A program made the position numbers and the translations under genes. The notes under the pieces are model-generated. The model made no database searches. It was given only the letters and a program-made list of their open reading frames with translations, and was not told the DNA's origin. From Actinomycetota bacterium (GTDB taxonomy: Bacteria; Actinomycetota; Actinomycetes; Nanopelagicales; Nanopelagicaceae), in NCBI GenBank assembly GCA_026392845.1, contig JAPLBJ010000070.1, positions 1 to 47,284 of the forward strand: 47,284 nt of DNA, given 5' to 3'. Position 1 is the stretch's first letter. Every line of letters begins with the position of its first letter. Shown here one piece after another: positions 16,936 through 26,930 of this stretch.

Positions 16936-17595
16936 ATGAATGTTGCGCGAAATTCTCTTGACGATAAGAGTCAGTATCTACATCAAACGACTTTTGTTGT
17001 ACTAGATCTTGAAACTACTGGCGCCTCCCCAAAAATCGGAGCCGGAATCACAGAGATCGGAGCAGTAAAAGTACGTGGCGGCGAAGTCATTGGCATCTTT
17101 GAAACTTTCATCAATCCAGGCGAATCAATCCCTGCATATATAACTGTGCTGACCGGTATTACTGATGAGATGGTTCTTGATGCTCCGACGATTGAACATG
17201 TGTTGCCATCACTCTTCGAATTCTTAGGTCATGAAAATGAGACAGTTGTGGTCGCTCACAACGCACCATTTGATTTGGGCTTTCTCAAAGCTGCTGCAGA
17301 AACACATGAATATTTATGGCCGAAATATCAAGTATTAGATACTGTAAAACTTGCTCGCCATTTACTCACTCGTGATGAAGTTTATGACTGCAAACTCTCA
17401 ACTTTGGCACAATTCTTTGAGACCCCTGTGCAACCAACACACCGAGCACTCGATGATGCGCATTCCACCGTTGCAGTTCTCCATGGACTCTTTGAAAGAC
17501 TTGGATCTTTTGAAGTTGATACAGTCGAGAAACTCTTTGCATTTCTAGCCGATAAGAAGAAGCGTTTGCGAGAAAAAATACCTAAAGAGTTTTAG
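16936..17595 (+). CDS. DEDDh 3'-5' exonuclease, DnaQ/epsilon-like
   Basis: A 219-residue exonuclease domain protein. ExoI is FVVLDLETTGASP (Asp and Glu near residues 22-26), ExoII is VVAHNAPFDLGFL, and ExoIII is HRALDDAHSTVAV with the DEDDh histidine and aspartate. No GIY-YIG nuclease or BRCT domain follows, so it is a stand-alone proofreading-type or RNase T-like exonuclease. A TATCAT lies eight bases before the ATG and no ribosome-binding site is present. Its stop overlaps the convergent trpD by four bases. Confidence 0.88.
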   Translation: MNVARNSLDDKSQYLHQTTFVVLDLETTGASPKIGAGITEIGAVKVRGGEVIGIFETFINPGESIPAYITVLTGITDEMVLDAPTIEHVLPSLFEFLGHENETVVVAHNAPFDLGFLKAAAETHEYLWPKYQVLDTVKLARHLLTRDEVYDCKLSTLAQFFETPVQPTHRALDDAHSTVAVLHGLFERLGSFEVDTVEKLFAFLADKKKRLREKIPKEF

Positions 17596-18626
17596 GCGCC
17601 AATCTTCGCACTGAGTTCAGCCCATTGCTTCACAAGAGTGGAGGCCGCCCCACTATCGATTGCGGTAACAGCTCGCTCAATACCGATCTTCATCCGATCA
17701 TGTAGTGAGAGTTCGAAGTTAGCAAGATAAGCAGCGATAGCAGCGGCAGCATTGAGAACTACTGCATCGCGATGCGCACCTCGCTCCCCCGCAAAAATTG
17801 CAGTCGTGATACGTGCATTTTCGACACTATCTCCACCGACAAGTGCAGATATTGGCGCACGTGCGATTCCGAAATCTAAGGGGTCCAAAAGATCACTTGA
17901 AATAGAACCTTGACCAATTGTTAGAACTGAAGTAGTTGTAGCAAGTGTCATTTCATCCAAACCATCATCTCCACGAAATACAAAGCCATCGACTCCTCGA
18001 TCGGCTAACACTTGTGCCATAACTAAATGCATTCGATTATTTGCAACACCGATCGCTGCTGCTTGCGGACGTGCAGGATTTGCAAGCGGTCCCAAAATAT
18101 TGAATACGGTCGGCACTCCTAATTCTTTGCGGGCAGGTGCTGCAAAGCGCATTGCTGGATGAAATTTCGGCGCAAAACAAAATCCAATTCCTAACTCGGT
18201 AAAAGTTTGCTCAACACCTTTGCCATCTAGTCCAATAGTTATTCCAAGTGCTTCTAGAAGGTCAGCCGAACCTGATTTAGAAGATGCGGCCCGATTTCCA
18301 TGTTTGAGAACTTTGGCTCCAGCTGCGGCAGCAATAATCGCTGCCGTCGTAGAAATATTTATCGTATGTGCGCCATCTCCACCGGTACCTACCGTGTCGA
18401 CAGCTCTCTCTTTAATCGATATTGGTGCGCAATGTTCATACATCTGCGCAACTAGCGCGCCAACTTCTTCAGGGGTTTCGCCTTTTGCTTTTAGGGAAAG
18501 TAAGAAATCTTTTATGATTGCAATATCTGCACGATCTTCAAGAATTTCATTCATGCACCAGGAGACATCGCCTACTTCTAAATCAAGTCCGCTCTTGAGG
18601 CGATCGATATGAGTAGACCAGCTCAT
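17592..18626 (-). CDS. trpD: Anthranilate phosphoribosyltransferase
   Basis: A 344-residue enzyme that joins anthranilate to PRPP in tryptophan biosynthesis. Signature segments are TVGTGGDGAHTINIST (PRPP-binding loop, about residues 79-94), KHGNRAASSKSGSADLLE and NILGPLANPARP. Length equals the usual family size. In actinobacteria trpD commonly lies next to ctaE/qcrCAB, as here, away from the other trp genes. The receiver-like gene begins 11 bases beyond its start on the same strand side and may share its transcript. Confidence 0.96.
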   Translation of the reverse strand: MSWSTHIDRLKSGLDLEVGDVSWCMNEILEDRADIAIIKDFLLSLKAKGETPEEVGALVAQMYEHCAPISIKERAVDTVGTGGDGAHTINISTTAAIIAAAAGAKVLKHGNRAASSKSGSADLLEALGITIGLDGKGVEQTFTELGIGFCFAPKFHPAMRFAAPARKELGVPTVFNILGPLANPARPQAAAIGVANNRMHLVMAQVLADRGVDGFVFRGDDGLDEMTLATTTSVLTIGQGSISSDLLDPLDFGIARAPISALVGGDSVENARITTAIFAGERGAHRDAVVLNAAAAIAAYLANFELSLHDRMKIGIERAVTAIDSGAASTLVKQWAELSAKIGA

Positions 18627-18637
18627 CTCTTAGGAGC

Positions 18638-19069
18638 CTACGCAGATGTAAGGCTCGCACCGCGCAGAAGATTCGCTGCAGTGTGTGCGAGGGTAAAAGG
18701 ATCGATTGGATGCATAACTGATGCTTCAGCTAGAGACCACGCCGCTAACCAAGCATCTTCCTTGCGTCCAGTTATTACTAAAACTGGTGGGCACTCGAAA
18801 TATTCGTCTTTGAGTTGTCGAGCAACTCCCATTCCACCTTCAGGAACGGCTTCACCATCGAGAATAAAAAGATCCACATGATTGTCTGCAGTCACGCCTT
18901 TACGGTCGGTAAAAAGTCGAAGCGCTTTACCAGTGGCGAATTCAGTAATTTGATGAGTGGGTAGATCTGCTGCTACTCGAGTGCCGAGAGCGCCAGAAAT
19001 TGCAGATCGAACTGATGAATCATCCGAATAGACAACAATTCTTAATGTGGCGCCAGCACTCATTGACAT
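18638..19069 (-). CDS. Receiver-domain-like protein without output domain
   Basis: A 143-residue single domain with a CheY-like layout. RIVVYSDDSS carries the acidic pair, DLFILDGEAVP the phosphoacceptor-position Asp, and VLVITGRKED the conserved Thr. The position of the invariant lysine (usually KP) reads HP in VMHPIDPFTL, so the phosphorylation switch is probably impaired or altered. There is no DNA-binding or enzymatic output domain and no kinase nearby. It lies between trpD and the divergent ctaE. The ATG at 19069 is used; a second in-frame ATG is at 19063. Confidence 0.7.
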   Translation of the reverse strand: MSMSAGATLRIVVYSDDSSVRSAISGALGTRVAADLPTHQITEFATGKALRLFTDRKGVTADNHVDLFILDGEAVPEGGMGVARQLKDEYFECPPVLVITGRKEDAWLAAWSLAEASVMHPIDPFTLAHTAANLLRGASLTSA

Positions 19070-19193
19070 GGCATAAGTCTATTCTCGAATTCTGCAAAGA
19101 GAGCGCAATCGTGAGTGACCTGTTTCACCCGTACTAGGTCGAATTCCCCGTCACTTTCAGCGCTTGCAAGAAGACTCAGCGGGCCTTTTCGGG

Positions 19194-19199
19194 GATAAT
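19194..19199 (+). promoter_or_regulatory. Candidate -10 of the ctaE-qcrCAB operon
   Basis: GATAAT ends six bases before the ATG at 19206, with no Shine-Dalgarno between. This fits a leaderless promoter. A -35 at standard spacing is not obvious. Confidence 0.4.
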
Positions 19200-19205
19200 C
19201 TTCCC

Positions 19206-19835
19206 ATGTCCTCAACTACAGCGCCAGACCATCACAAGATCACACGCCCTAATGCTGTGGCTGTGGGAACAATTGTTTGGCTCTCAAGTGAACTTATGTT
19301 TTTCGCCGGCCTCTTCGCAATTTATTTTACTACCCGCGCAGTGCAAGGTCCAAGCATTTGGATTCAATCAACAGAGATACTCAATATTCCTTTTGCTGCG
19401 CTAAACACAACAGTTTTGGTTCTTTCATCAGTTACATGCCAGTTTGGTGTATTTGCTGCAGAACGTTTCCAAAATAAGCGCACCGGCTCAATCTTTCAAA
19501 TTACTAACTGGGGAATGCGCGAATGGTTCTCTCTTACATTTCTAATGGGTGCTTTCTTTATTGCTGGTCAAATTTACGAGTACGCAGCACTCGTTACAGA
19601 GAGTCTGACGCTTTCGTCTAACGCCTATGGTTCTATTTTTTACATTGCTACTGGTTTTCACGGCCTCCACGTAACAGGTGGGCTAATTGCATTTCTTATT
19701 GTGATGATCCGCGTGGCGAAAGCTCGTAGATTTACACACCAGCAAGCAACAACAGCAATTGTTGTTTCCTATTACTGGCATTTCGTCGACGTCGTGTGGA
19801 TCGCACTCTTTTCTGCGATCTATCTCATTAAGTGA
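19206..19835 (+). CDS. ctaE: Cytochrome c oxidase subunit III
   Basis: A 209-residue, five-helix COX3 protein of the aa3 oxidase. Conserved segments: [21 protein letters not shown] at the first helix, the WF-x-L-T-F-L-M-G helix, [17 protein letters not shown], and the C-terminal [15 protein letters not shown]. Actinobacterial ctaE lacks the first two helices of mitochondrial COX3, as here. The frame is open 14 codons upstream, but the ATG at 19206 gives the usual N-terminus and lies just after a -10-like GATAAT. Fifteen bases separate it from qcrC, so it heads ctaE-qcrC-qcrA-qcrB. Confidence 0.95.
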   Translation: MSSTTAPDHHKITRPNAVAVGTIVWLSSELMFFAGLFAIYFTTRAVQGPSIWIQSTEILNIPFAALNTTVLVLSSVTCQFGVFAAERFQNKRTGSIFQITNWGMREWFSLTFLMGAFFIAGQIYEYAALVTESLTLSSNAYGSIFYIATGFHGLHVTGGLIAFLIVMIRVAKARRFTHQQATTAIVVSYYWHFVDVVWIALFSAIYLIK

Positions 19836-19850
19836 TTTGAAGGGTTATTT

Positions 19851-20642
19851 GTGAAACTCCTATCTCGGTACCGTAGACATAAAGCAGTAGCACCACTGCT
19901 ACTAATGTTCGCACTCTTTGCAATCGGTACTACTTTTTCTGTTGCAAGTGCTACAACAACTCCTTCACAAAGTGCCTTCGCGCGATCCGCAGCAATAGAT
20001 GAAGGTCGTGAAATATTTCTCAAAGGATGTTCTTCCTGTCATGGCTTGAACTTAGAAGGTAGCGCGGTTGCTCCATCACTACTTGGAGTTGGCGCAGCAT
20101 CTGTAGATTTTCAAGTTGGTACAGGTCGTATGCCTGTCGCGGATTTGAGTGCTCAGATCGTGCGCAAGAGGCCGGTCTATAACCCAGAAGAAGTAGCGGC
20201 TCTTGCAGAATATGTAGCTTCGTTAGCACCAGGACCTGCAATTCCAACGGACGCATCGCTCAATTATGAACGTGATGGAAGCACTGCAGAAGGTGGAGAA
20301 CTTTTTCGCACTAACTGCGCAATGTGTCATAACTTTGCTGCTCAAGGCGGCGCGTTAACGCAGGGAAAATATGCACCAACGCTGATGGGTGTTGACGCTA
20401 AGTACATCGCTGAAGCGATGGCAACTGGCCCTCAGTCAATGCCAGTTTTTAGCGATAAAACTTTGACACCTGGAGAAAAACTTTCAATTATCAAGTGGGT
20501 GAAAGCAGTAGAAGCTGAACCGGCACTTGGTGGCGCTTCCCTTGGTCGGGTTGGTCCCGTAACTGAAGGTTTGCTCATTTGGACTCTTGGAATTGGTCTA
20601 CTCATCGGAGTAGCTGTATGGCTTGCAATGAAAGCGAGATAA
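19851..20642 (+). CDS. qcrC: Diheme cytochrome c subunit of the bcc complex
   Basis: A 263-residue membrane-anchored cytochrome cc. An N-terminal hydrophobic segment (about residues 12-32) is followed by two cytochrome c domains with CSSCH (about residue 63) and CAMCH (about residue 161), then a C-terminal helix anchor. In actinobacteria this diheme subunit passes electrons directly from the bc1-type complex to the aa3 oxidase in a supercomplex, replacing soluble cytochrome c. The start is GTG, with an AGGG about six bases upstream. Confidence 0.96.
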   Translation: MKLLSRYRRHKAVAPLLLMFALFAIGTTFSVASATTTPSQSAFARSAAIDEGREIFLKGCSSCHGLNLEGSAVAPSLLGVGAASVDFQVGTGRMPVADLSAQIVRKRPVYNPEEVAALAEYVASLAPGPAIPTDASLNYERDGSTAEGGELFRTNCAMCHNFAAQGGALTQGKYAPTLMGVDAKYIAEAMATGPQSMPVFSDKTLTPGEKLSIIKWVKAVEAEPALGGASLGRVGPVTEGLLIWTLGIGLLIGVAVWLAMKAR

Positions 20643-20646
20643 GTAG

Positions 20647-21642
20647 ATGTCATCTGAACTAGAAGTAATCAAAGATCCAGGTGTGCCGGCGCATATACAT
20701 CGTCAAGCCGATCTAGATCCTCAAGCAGAGAAGAAAGCAGAACGCCAAGTAGCGATTCTCTTTGCTCTATCTACTTTCGGAACGCTTCTCTTCATCTATT
20801 CATATATCTGGATTTCAGAAGATTTATTTATCTTTTTCCCTGTGCTTGGTACGACAAATGCGAAACAACTATTCCTAGGACTTGGTCTTGCATTTTCACT
20901 CTTCTTTATCGGCGCAGGTGCTATTCACTGGGCAAAAACGTTGATGCCTGATGAAGAAGTAATCGCTATGCGTCATGAAATGCGTTCAGAAGATGAAGAT
21001 CGCCGTGAACTGATAGCAACAGCGAAAGCTGGAGCTGGGGCAGCCGCTCTTGGACGTCGTTCACTTATAAAACAATCTCTCGGTCTATCACTTGGACTCG
21101 TCGGTCTCTCCCCCTTGCTATTACTTCGTGATCTCGGCCCGCTTCCTGGAAAAGATTTAGAAAAAACAAGTTGGAAATCTGGAACACGTTTAGTTACTGA
21201 CCCAGGTGATCGCCCAATCAAACCTTCAGATCTAGAAGTCGGTGCGGTAGCACAAGTTCTACCCGCGATTGCAGAAGGCGGACACCGAGCACTTAGCGAC
21301 ATTGGCAAAGATGCAGTCTTGCTGATTCGTCTTCGCCCAGAAGAATTCCAACTCGATGCTGAACGGCTGGCGATGACCTATCAAGGCATCATCGCATTCT
21401 CGAAAATATGTTCACATATGGGGTGCGCTGTTGCTCTCTATGAACAACAAACAAAACACCTGCTCTGCCCATGTCACCAATCGACTTTCGATGTAACTCG
21501 CGGCGCAAAGGTTATCTTTGGCCCTTCCGCACGACCTCTGCCACAATTAGCAATTACTGTTGACCAAGAGGGTTTCCTGATTGCTCAACGTCCATTTAGT
21601 GAACCTGTCGGACCTAGTTACTGGGAGAGAAACTCACAATGA
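20647..21642 (+). CDS. qcrA: Rieske iron-sulfur subunit of the bcc complex
   Basis: A 331-residue protein with the actinobacterial three-helix N-terminus (about residues 38-56, 72-92 and 140-160) and a C-terminal Rieske domain. The [2Fe-2S] ligands are in CSHMGCAV (C-x-H) and CPCHQSTFD (C-x2-H). A twin-arginine-like GRRSLIKQS precedes the third helix, which in actinobacterial QcrA guides Tat translocation of the folded cluster domain. The start lies four bases after qcrC, and the end overlaps qcrB by four bases. Confidence 0.95.
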   Translation: MSSELEVIKDPGVPAHIHRQADLDPQAEKKAERQVAILFALSTFGTLLFIYSYIWISEDLFIFFPVLGTTNAKQLFLGLGLAFSLFFIGAGAIHWAKTLMPDEEVIAMRHEMRSEDEDRRELIATAKAGAGAAALGRRSLIKQSLGLSLGLVGLSPLLLLRDLGPLPGKDLEKTSWKSGTRLVTDPGDRPIKPSDLEVGAVAQVLPAIAEGGHRALSDIGKDAVLLIRLRPEEFQLDAERLAMTYQGIIAFSKICSHMGCAVALYEQQTKHLLCPCHQSTFDVTRGAKVIFGPSARPLPQLAITVDQEGFLIAQRPFSEPVGPSYWERNSQ

Positions 21643-23225
21643 CCGCACGCGAACGAGTAGCAGGCACAGTTGCCAACTATGTAGATGAGCGCACAGGCGC
21701 TGCTGCATGGATGAAGAAGAATCTCAACAAAGTATTTCCGGACCACTGGTCATTCCTTCTTGGCGAAATCGCACTCTATTCATTCATAATCTTGTTGCTA
21801 TCTGGAACATTTCTAACTTTTTGGTTTGATCCATCCCAGCGCGAAGTTATCTACGACGGTGACTATCAACCTCTTTCAGGTTTGAAAATGTCTGCGGCAT
21901 ACGCATCGACACTTCATATCTCATTTGAAGTTCGCGGTGGCCTATTGATGCGACAGATTCACCACTGGGCAGCTCTTCTCTTTATGGTTGCAATCGTTGT
22001 GCACTTGCTTCGCGTGTACTTCACTGGAGCCTTTCGCAAGCCACGTGAATTCAACTGGATTATCGGTGTTGGGCTTCTAACACTCGGAATTGTTGAAGGC
22101 TTCCTTGGTTATTCACTACCTGATGATCTCTTGTCAGGAACTGGTGTACGAATTGCCGAAGCAATTATTCAAGCGCTACCCGTCGTTGGTTCATACCTTG
22201 CATTCTTCGCTTTTGGTGGAGCATTCCCGGGTGAAGCATTCATTCCACGCATCTACACAGTTCACGTTTTATTGTTGCCAGGAATTTTCTTAGCACTCAT
22301 TACTGTGCACCTTATGTTGGTCTGGTACCAGAAGCACACTCAGTATCCAGGCCCTGGCCGCACTGAAAAGAATGTTGTTGGATATCCACTCTTTCCTGTT
22401 TATATGGCAAAAGCTGGTGGATTTTTCTTCATCGTCTTTGGTGTAATTGCATTCTTATCTGCAGTTGCATCAATCAACCCAATTTGGCTCTACGGTCCCT
22501 ACACACCAGGGCAAGTATCTGCCGGTTCACAACCTGACTGGTACATGGGATGGCTCGATGGATTAGTTCGTATGGCTCCCCCACTTGAGACGCACGCATT
22601 TGGTCACACTATTTCATGGAATATTTTGATTCCAGGATTAATTCTTCCAGGAATTATGTTTACAGGTCTTGCTTTATATCCATTTATTGAAGCATGGATT
22701 TCAGGTGATAAGCGTGAGCATCACATCTTGGATCGTCCACGCAATGTTCCTAACCGCACAGCAATTGGCGCAATGGCTCTTACATTTACAATAGTTGCAC
22801 TACTCAATGGTGGAAATGACATCATTGCAACTACTTTCAGCCTCACTATCAATCAAATGATGTGGTTTAGCCGAATTGGTATTTTGGTACTGCCACCTAT
22901 TGCTTTCGTAATCACGAAGCGTATTTGTCTATCGTTGCAACGTGCCGATCGCGATTTAGTGCTCCATGGTCGTGAAACAGGAACACTTGTTCGTATGCCA
23001 AGTGGTGAATTTGTAGAAATACACGAGCCAATCTCAGCTGAGAAGGCTTGGACTCTTACTCAACACGAACAACCAGTACCTCTCGAACTTCCTGCAACCG
23101 ATGCTCGTGGACTCAAGCGACCTGGTGCAATCAAGAATAAGTTACGTAACCGAATGAGCCGCGCACATGCTGTTGCAGTTCCAAAGGTTTCTGCTCAAGA
23201 TCTCAAAGAGATTGAGCACCACTAG
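21639..23225 (+). CDS. qcrB: Cytochrome b subunit of the bcc complex
   Basis: A 528-residue cytochrome b. Heme-ligating histidine pairs lie in helices II and IV, including RQIHHWAAL and the VHVLLLP/VHLMLVW region. The Qo-site motif reads PDWY (in QPDWYMGWLDG), as is usual in actinobacteria instead of PEWY. GYSLPDDLLSGTG lies between helices. A hydrophilic C-terminal extension of about 100 residues is typical of the phylum. The gene completes ctaE-qcrCAB. Its last 23 bases overlap the convergent transporter gene. Confidence 0.96.
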   Translation: MTARERVAGTVANYVDERTGAAAWMKKNLNKVFPDHWSFLLGEIALYSFIILLLSGTFLTFWFDPSQREVIYDGDYQPLSGLKMSAAYASTLHISFEVRGGLLMRQIHHWAALLFMVAIVVHLLRVYFTGAFRKPREFNWIIGVGLLTLGIVEGFLGYSLPDDLLSGTGVRIAEAIIQALPVVGSYLAFFAFGGAFPGEAFIPRIYTVHVLLLPGIFLALITVHLMLVWYQKHTQYPGPGRTEKNVVGYPLFPVYMAKAGGFFFIVFGVIAFLSAVASINPIWLYGPYTPGQVSAGSQPDWYMGWLDGLVRMAPPLETHAFGHTISWNILIPGLILPGIMFTGLALYPFIEAWISGDKREHHILDRPRNVPNRTAIGAMALTFTIVALLNGGNDIIATTFSLTINQMMWFSRIGILVLPPIAFVITKRICLSLQRADRDLVLHGRETGTLVRMPSGEFVEIHEPISAEKAWTLTQHEQPVPLELPATDARGLKRPGAIKNKLRNRMSRAHAVAVPKVSAQDLKEIEHH

Positions 23226-24093
23226 CTCGCTTTGCTACAACTAACCACACACCAGCAACTGTAATAAGAGTTCCTATAAAGCCGTAGATGCTTACCTTCT
23301 CATCAAAGAGGAAGTAGGCCTCAATAGCCGTTACGGGTGGAACTAAATAGTAATAACTAGAGACACTCGCTGCGCTGCCATCGCGCAATAAATAGAAGAG
23401 CAACAATATTGCGCCAACTGATAGTACGACGATTAGCCATACAAGTGAGAAAACAAAATGTGGATTCCAGATAACGCTTGTTTTTTCAGTAGCAAGTGCG
23501 AGGATTCCAACTGATATCGCAGTCATTGCATACTGAATTGAAGTAGATGAAAGCACTGGTAGAGCGTTTCCAAATCGCTTCTGCAAAATCGTTCCACTTG
23601 TTCCACCAATGAGGGCAATAACGCAACCAGCAAGTGCGATCCATGAAATATCAGCACTCGTTGTAATTCGTGGAGCGAGCACTATGACCAGACCAACTAA
23701 ACCTAAAAGCAAACCAGCAATTTTTCGAAAGCTAAGTTCCTCCTTGAGAAAGACTGCAGCAAAGACCGAAACCAACACAGGTTGCACGCTCACTATCAGT
23801 GCAACAATTCCTGCAGGCAAGCCCTTACTCACTGCATAGAAACACCCACCAAGGTAGGCCGCGTGCAATGTCAGTCCGATCGCACTTGATTGAAGAAATA
23901 TTGCTCGTGAGATCTCAAATCTTTTATTAACCACAATGGCGATAAGTGCGAGTAGCGGCGCAGCTATCAGCATGCGAAGCGCCACGAAAGTGAAGGGAGG
24001 TGAATATGGGATTCCGTACTTCACGCCGATAAAGCCAGTGCTCCAGAGAAGGACGAAAAGAAAGGGAGCAATTCGCCCGAAAATCTTGCTCAC
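23203..24093 (-). CDS. EamA/DMT-family transporter
   Basis: A 296-residue membrane protein with about ten helices in two EamA repeats. The first has LLWSTGFIGVKYG near the N-terminus, and the second starts around the GCVIALIGGTSGTILQKRF segment. A lysine-rich end follows. Members export metabolites such as amino acids or nucleosides; the substrate cannot be read from sequence. It begins seven bases after the ctaF stop, so it may be the last gene of the ctaC-ctaD-ctaF transcript, and it converges on qcrB with a 23-base overlap. Confidence 0.85.
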   Translation of the reverse strand: MSKIFGRIAPFLFVLLWSTGFIGVKYGIPYSPPFTFVALRMLIAAPLLALIAIVVNKRFEISRAIFLQSSAIGLTLHAAYLGGCFYAVSKGLPAGIVALIVSVQPVLVSVFAAVFLKEELSFRKIAGLLLGLVGLVIVLAPRITTSADISWIALAGCVIALIGGTSGTILQKRFGNALPVLSSTSIQYAMTAISVGILALATEKTSVIWNPHFVFSLVWLIVVLSVGAILLLFYLLRDGSAASVSSYYYLVPPVTAIEAYFLFDEKVSIYGFIGTLITVAGVWLVVAKRASGAQSL

Positions 24094-24100
24094 CTAAATA

Positions 24101-24505
24101 TTAATGCGAAGAGGTAGTGAGAGGTTTTTCGTATTCAGTAACCATGCCAATGATGCTAATAATGAGAACTGTTATTCCAATAAGAGTGAGCCACCAACCA
24201 ATGAGTAAGCCCATACCTGCAACACACATGCTCAGCGCTACAGGTAGTGGCCACCATGAATGCGGACTATAAAATCCAAGTTCACCGGCGCCATCAGAAA
24301 TCTCTGCAGTTACGTTGTCTTCAGGGAGTATTGTTCCGATGCGACGTTGCGTAAACCAAAGATAAAAACCAACCATGCCAGCTAGAAATGATGAGAGAAG
24401 CATTCCTGTAATACCAAGAGGCTCGCCATCGACTTGCCAATACACAACTGTGATGACTACGTAAAAAACAGCTAATCCGCCAAATAGGCGCCAGTTAGTA
24501 ACCAC
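24101..24505 (-). CDS. ctaF: Cytochrome c oxidase subunit IV, actinobacterial type
   Basis: A 134-residue protein with four hydrophobic helices and the actinobacterial subunit IV pattern: an N-terminal GGLAVFYVVITVVYW helix, the second helix ending FYLWFTQRRIG, the loop with GELGFYSPHSWWPL, and a final helix pair. It is an accessory subunit of the aa3 oxidase specific to Actinobacteria. It lies three bases downstream of ctaD. Confidence 0.9.
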   Translation of the reverse strand: MVTNWRLFGGLAVFYVVITVVYWQVDGEPLGITGMLLSSFLAGMVGFYLWFTQRRIGTILPEDNVTAEISDGAGELGFYSPHSWWPLPVALSMCVAGMGLLIGWWLTLIGITVLIISIIGMVTEYEKPLTTSSH

Positions 24506-24508
24506 GAA

Positions 24509-26161
24509 TTAGTGCCCCTCAGTTTTGATATGTGGGTGGTGTAAATCAAATGCAGGACGTTCACTGCTGATGCGAGGCATCGACAAGAAGTTATGTCGTG
24601 GTGGTGGACATGATGTTGCCCATTCCAAAGATGCTCCGTAACCCCAAGGATCATCGCACTCTACGAGTGGTGACTTGCGTGTAATCCATACATTGACCAT
24701 AAATGGAATCATCGAGAAGGCAAGTAAGAATGCACCAATAGTCGAAACCGTATTCATAAATGTAAATCCATCAGTTGGTAAGTAATCGGCATAACGACGT
24801 GGGAAGCCTTTGATACCTAACCAGTGCTGGATAAGGAAAGTGAGGTGGAAACCAAAGAATGTTGTCCAGAAGTGAATCTTTCCGAGGCGTTCATTGAGCA
24901 TGCGACCAGTCATTTTTGGCCACCAGAAATAGAAACCTGCAAACATTGCAAATACAACAGTTCCAAAGAGTACGTAGTGGAAGTGCGCTACAACGAAGTA
25001 AGAAGCAGAGACTGCAAAATCAAGTGGTGGTGAAGCAAGAATGATTCCTGTTAGGCCACCCATAAGAAATGTCACTAAGAAGCCCATAACCCACAGCATC
25101 GGTGTTTCAAATGAAACATGACCGCGCCACATTGTGCCGATCCAGTTGAAGAATTTCACACCAGTTGGAATACCGATTAGGAATGTCATGAAGGAGAAGA
25201 AGGGAAGTAATACCTGTCCACTTGCAAACATATGGTGCGCCCAGACAGATACTGAGAGTGCGGAAATTGCAATCGTTGCCGCAATCAAACCCTTGTATCC
25301 AAAGATTGGTTTGCGACTAAAGACTGGGAGAATTTCAGTTGCGATACCGAAGAATGGAAGAGCCAAGATATAAACCTCTGGGTGTCCGAAGAACCAGAAG
25401 AGGTGTTGCCACAGCATCGCTCCACCATTAGCTGGATCAAAGAGATGGGAACCAAAGAGTCTGTCAGATTCCAAGCCGAGGAGTGCAACAGCTAGTGGTG
25501 GGAATGCAAGCAAAACCAAGATTGATGTAAGTAAAACGTTCCAAGAGAAGATTGACATTCTAAACATCGTCATTCCTGGTGCGCGCATTGTGAAAATTGT
25601 TGTAATGAAATTAACGCCGCCGAGGATTGTTCCGATACCACTGAGTGCAAGACCCATCACCCACAAATCTCCGCCGATACCTGGTGAGTATGTTGAGTTG
25701 GCAAGAGGGGCATATGCAGTCCAACCAAATGAGGCTGCTCCCCCAGGGCTAAGGAATCCTCCGAATGCCATGAGACCACCGAAAAGGTAAAGCCAATACG
25801 AAAGCATATTCAAACGTGGAAATGCCACATCTGCTGCGCCAATTTGTAGCGGCATGATCACATTCGCAAAGCCAACGAATAATGGAGTAGCAAACATCAA
25901 AAGCATGATCGTTCCGTGCATTGTAAAAATTTGGTTGTATTGCTCGTTGCTCAAAAATTGCATACCTGGACGCGACAATTCTGAACGAAGAATCAGGGCC
26001 AAGATTCCGCCAATGAGAAACCATGCAAATGAGGTTATTAGATACAAGTAGCCAATTGTTTTATGATCGGTACTGGTCAAGTACTTTACAAAACGACTTC
26101 CCTTCTGAGTAGGAACTAATCCCTCGTATGCAACAGATGGACGTTGGGCATAAGTTGTCAT
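24509..26161 (-). CDS. ctaD: Cytochrome c oxidase subunit I
   Basis: A 550-residue heme-copper oxidase subunit. The CuB/heme a3 site is in [14 protein letters not shown] (His and cross-linked Tyr), with HHMFASG and [12 protein letters not shown] providing CuB and heme ligands, and heme a His in [11 protein letters not shown]- and D-channel residues typical of A-type oxidases appear to be present. It overlaps the ctaC stop by four bases (26158-26161), so translation is coupled. Confidence 0.97.
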   Translation of the reverse strand: MTTYAQRPSVAYEGLVPTQKGSRFVKYLTSTDHKTIGYLYLITSFAWFLIGGILALILRSELSRPGMQFLSNEQYNQIFTMHGTIMLLMFATPLFVGFANVIMPLQIGAADVAFPRLNMLSYWLYLFGGLMAFGGFLSPGGAASFGWTAYAPLANSTYSPGIGGDLWVMGLALSGIGTILGGVNFITTIFTMRAPGMTMFRMSIFSWNVLLTSILVLLAFPPLAVALLGLESDRLFGSHLFDPANGGAMLWQHLFWFFGHPEVYILALPFFGIATEILPVFSRKPIFGYKGLIAATIAISALSVSVWAHHMFASGQVLLPFFSFMTFLIGIPTGVKFFNWIGTMWRGHVSFETPMLWVMGFLVTFLMGGLTGIILASPPLDFAVSASYFVVAHFHYVLFGTVVFAMFAGFYFWWPKMTGRMLNERLGKIHFWTTFFGFHLTFLIQHWLGIKGFPRRYADYLPTDGFTFMNTVSTIGAFLLAFSMIPFMVNVWITRKSPLVECDDPWGYGASLEWATSCPPPRHNFLSMPRISSERPAFDLHHPHIKTEGH

Positions 26162-26922
26162 GCGTTGACCGCCTTCAATGTTTCAAGATAACTCTTGTAT
26201 TCGGTTGAGGTTACTACTTTGAGGGTAAAAAGCATCTGTGAATGATTTCTTCCGCAAAGGATGTTGCATCGACCTGGGAAACTTCCAAGTTTGTTAGCCG
26301 TAAATTCAAGATGGTTTGTAACCCCAGGAAGGTTTTGTATTTGAATCATGAATGCAGGAATCCAGAATCCATGCACAACATTGTCGGACGTAATGGAGTA
26401 ACGAACTCGCTCTCCTAGAGGGACATAGAGAGTTGGTGGCTGTGCCACAGTTCCAGTAACTATCGCTTTTGGACCAGCTTCAGGATATATAAATTGCCAC
26501 GACCACTGAATTCCGACAACGCCAATTTCATGGGCGACAGTTGTTGGTGACTTCTCCGTAATCTTGCTCTCTTTGACTGCAGTGAAATAGAAAAGCACGG
26601 CAACAATGATGAATGGGATAATTGTGTAAGCAATTTCGACAGGAACGTTGTATTGAGTTTGCTTAGGAAATTCTGGAGCGCCAACTTTCTTACGATGAAA
26701 AATAGCTGGCCAAACAATCAAGACTAAAGTGATAAGTCCCACGACTCCTGCTGCAATCCATGCGCCCTGCCACAAGGAAAGGGAAATGTCATTGACACTC
26801 GAAAGGTTCTCTTCAAAACCCATTCCTGAAACTTTGGAACAACCAGTAAGAGCGAGAATCAGGGGGGCAAGAAGAAATAACCTAAGCTTTCGAGAATGCC
26901 CCTGCAGTCGCTCTTTGTTCAT
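26158..26922 (-). CDS. ctaC: Cytochrome c oxidase subunit II
   Basis: A 254-residue subunit carrying the CuA centre. The N-terminus is a lipoprotein signal with lipobox LTGC (Cys28). Two transmembrane helices follow (about residues 50-70 and 98-115). The CuA loop is [14 protein letters not shown] (C-x3-C-x3-H-x2-M), with the distal His in [10 protein letters not shown]. The ATG at 26922 has a TATTCT -10-like hexamer six bases upstream and no Shine-Dalgarno. It is divergent from the desulfurase-like gene, with a dyad between them. Confidence 0.96.
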   Translation of the reverse strand: MNKERLQGHSRKLRLFLLAPLILALTGCSKVSGMGFEENLSSVNDISLSLWQGAWIAAGVVGLITLVLIVWPAIFHRKKVGAPEFPKQTQYNVPVEIAYTIIPFIIVAVLFYFTAVKESKITEKSPTTVAHEIGVVGIQWSWQFIYPEAGPKAIVTGTVAQPPTLYVPLGERVRYSITSDNVVHGFWIPAFMIQIQNLPGVTNHLEFTANKLGSFPGRCNILCGRNHSQMLFTLKVVTSTEYKSYLETLKAVNA

Positions 26923-26930
26923 AGGCTAAG

